Below the pieces are notes generated by a model. It was not told the DNA's origin and ran no database searches. It saw nothing but the letters and a program-made list of their open reading frames with translations. A stretch of 64,000 bases of DNA from assembly GCF_943733665.1 (NCBI RefSeq), contig NZ_OX030782.1, positions 1,012,001 through 1,076,000 on the forward strand. The letters are read 5' to 3'. How positions within the stretch are numbered: the first letter of the stretch is position 1; every line of letters starts with the position of its first letter. The stretch is from Aquimarina sp. Aq107 (GTDB taxonomy: Bacteria; Bacteroidota; Bacteroidia; Flavobacteriales; Flavobacteriaceae). Made by a program: the position numbers and the translations under genes. This document shows positions 62,570 to 64,000 of this stretch, one piece after another.

Positions 62570-64000
62570 ATGAATTCAGAAATAAGAAACCTAGAGCCTA
62601 AGGAACTTTGGAATAAATTTGCGGATTTGAACGCAGTACCAAGGCCTTCTAAAAAAGAAGAGCGAGTAATTGCTTTTATGAAAGATTTTGGTACGTCTCT
62701 TGGGTTACCGGTAGAAGTAGATGAAGTAGGGAACGTTTTGATAAGAAAACCTGCTACTTCTGGTATGGAGAATAGAAAGACTGTAGTGATGCAATCTCAT
62801 CTAGATATGGTACATCAAAAAAATGCTGATACGGTTTTTGATTTTGATACACAAGGAATAGAAATGTATGTAGATGGTGATTGGGTACGTGCTAAAGGAA
62901 CTACTTTAGGAGCTGATAATGGATTAGGTGTAGCTACTATTATGGCTATTCTAGAATCTAGTGAATTATCACATCCTGCAATCGAAGCATTGTTTACCAT
63001 TGATGAAGAAACTGGAATGACCGGAGCAATGGGATTGAAACCAAATTGGTTACAAGGAGATATTCTACTTAACTTAGATACAGAAGAAGATGATGAAATT
63101 GGAGTTGGATGTGCAGGTGGTGTAGATGTAACTGCAGAGAGGACTTATAATCAAGAAGATATGCCAGAAGGTAAAACAGCATATCAAATTTCTGTGACTG
63201 GTCTTAATGGAGGACATTCTGGAATGGATATTCATAAAGGTTTAGGTAATGCTAATAAAATAATGAATAGATTGTTATTTGATGGTTTTGAGAATTTTGG
63301 ACTTAGAATTCATGAGATTAAAGGTGGGAGTTTACGAAATGCTATTCCTAGAGAGAGTTTTGCAACAGTTGTTGTTGATATGATACAATCTGAAGCTTTT
63401 GAATTTGAAACTTCGGAATTGATCTCTACAGTAAAAAAAGAACTTTCTTTGGTAGATCCAAGCCTATCAATAGAATTGAAGCAGGTTGAACTACCGAATA
63501 AAGTAATGGAATTGGGTGTTCAAGAGGGTGTTTTAAAATCTTTATATGCCGCTCACAATGGTGTATACGTTATGAGTTTATCGATCTCTGATTTAGTGGA
63601 AACATCTAATAATATAGCAAAAGTAACGATTGGCAACGGAAATATTAAGATTGAATGCTTAACTAGAAGTAGTGTAGATTCTACCAAATTAGATTTAGTT
63701 AATAAGTTACGAGCTACTTTTGAATTGATAGGATGCGAAGTAACAACGGATGGCGATTATCCAGGTTGGGCACCAAATATGGATTCTGCAATATTAAAAG
63801 TGTTAGATAGTTTGTATCAAAAAATAAATGGAGAAAAAGCTCATATTGCCGCTTGCCACGCCGGTTTAGAATGCGGTATTCTGGGACAGAATTATCCAGA
63901 TATGGATATGATATCTTTTGGTCCTACGATTTTAGGAGCGCATTCTCCAGATGAGAGAGCTAGTATTTCTTCTGCTCAGAAGTATTGGGGATTTGTCAAA
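62570..64000 (+). CDS. pepD: Aminoacyl-histidine dipeptidase (M20 family), 3' end outside the window
   Basis: 477 codons from ATG 62570 run open to the window edge, and the family is about 485 residues, so only the last few are missing. The metal-binding signatures are visible: MQSHLDMVHQK (about 75-85, first zinc histidine and bridging region), KGTTLGADNGLGVAT (about 107-121), TIDEETGMTGAMGL (catalytic and metal glutamates, about 145-158) and NLDTEEDDEIGVGCAGG. Near the end GPTILGAHSPDER carries the last histidine. It cleaves Xaa-His dipeptides such as carnosine in the cytoplasm. Confidence 0.93.
   Translation, partial: MNSEIRNLEPKELWNKFADLNAVPRPSKKEERVIAFMKDFGTSLGLPVEVDEVGNVLIRKPATSGMENRKTVVMQSHLDMVHQKNADTVFDFDTQGIEMYVDGDWVRAKGTTLGADNGLGVATIMAILESSELSHPAIEALFTIDEETGMTGAMGLKPNWLQGDILLNLDTEEDDEIGVGCAGGVDVTAERTYNQEDMPEGKTAYQISVTGLNGGHSGMDIHKGLGNANKIMNRLLFDGFENFGLRIHEIKGGSLRNAIPRESFATVVVDMIQSEAFEFETSELISTVKKELSLVDPSLSIELKQVELPNKVMELGVQEGVLKSLYAAHNGVYVMSLSISDLVETSNNIAKVTIGNGNIKIECLTRSSVDSTKLDLVNKLRATFELIGCEVTTDGDYPGWAPNMDSAILKVLDSLYQKINGEKAHIAACHAGLECGILGQNYPDMDMISFGPTILGAHSPDERASISSAQKYWGFVK

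Noticed and set aside
1..64000. Prophage or transposon boundaries around the NAD block
   Set aside because: No integrase, transposase, att-like direct repeats or phage structural genes were seen. The nearest tRNA genes are about 19 kb away.

Overview
The window looks like chromosomal DNA of a pigmented, probably marine member of the Flavobacteriaceae (Bacteroidetes). The support is AT-rich codon use, repeated promoters of the form TTTG-N19-TAnnTTTG (the Bacteroidetes housekeeping type, best seen upstream of prs, dnaB, the transketolase pair and pepD), a FecI/FecR/TonB receptor set with an STN domain, a split transketolase, Cys-Asn/Asp-rich lipoproteins and a carotenoid cluster. An Aquimarina-like genus is a guess. 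No insertion sequence, prophage structural gene or CRISPR array is visible.

Layout. 1-9.2 kb: end of a SurA-like foldase, a MoxR ATPase, a small basic secreted protein, then two different aconitases in tandem (AcnB, then the mitochondrial type). 9.3-20.8 kb: a dense, almost entirely plus-strand block of NAD and ADP-ribose genes: an NrtR-type Nudix regulator, PRPP synthetase, two macrodomain proteins, a deoxyribosyltransferase-like protein, a NADAR protein, a microbial PARG-like hydrolase, two tandem DUF4291 proteins, a LOG/SLOG protein, KptA/Tpt1, a 2OG-Fe(II) oxygenase, a PPP phosphatase, a secreted unknown and a NAMPT-type phosphoribosyltransferase. 20.9-24.2 kb: a Crp/Fnr regulator, a lipoprotein made of five 111-residue repeats, and a TlpA-like thioredoxin. 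24.2-28.1 kb (minus): a merR-crtI-crtB-crtZ carotenoid operon whose regulator keeps the CarH B12 motifs. 28.2-33.5 kb: sigma/anti-sigma/TonB receptor. 33.5-35.3 kb (minus): a BlaI repressor and an M56-M23 fused peptidase behind three phased operators. 35.4-39.3 kb: imelysin / di-haem oxidase / imelysin operon behind duplicated palindromic boxes. 39.3-39.7 kb: tRNA-Leu and two tRNA-Lys. 39.8-64 kb: mostly conserved housekeeping genes (aroK, a PRTase, a methyltransferase, an S4 protein, an FKBP lipoprotein, transketolase, tgt, lptG-like, accA, dnaB, an aminotransferase, amidohydrolases, pepD).

How it may work together. The most distinctive region is the NAD/ADP-ribose block. Palindromes of the type TTTGCGT-N7-ACGCAAA sit at the promoters of the Nudix regulator itself, of prs and of the NAMPT gene, so these look like one regulon. 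In characterised NrtR proteins ADP-ribose relieves repression. The enzymes encoded in between are ones whose families release, bind or process ADP-ribose. I therefore infer a loop in which ADP-ribose released during NAD consumption or reversal of ADP-ribosylation switches on PRPP and NMN synthesis. The individual families are known. The assembly, the operators and the loop are the parts worth testing.
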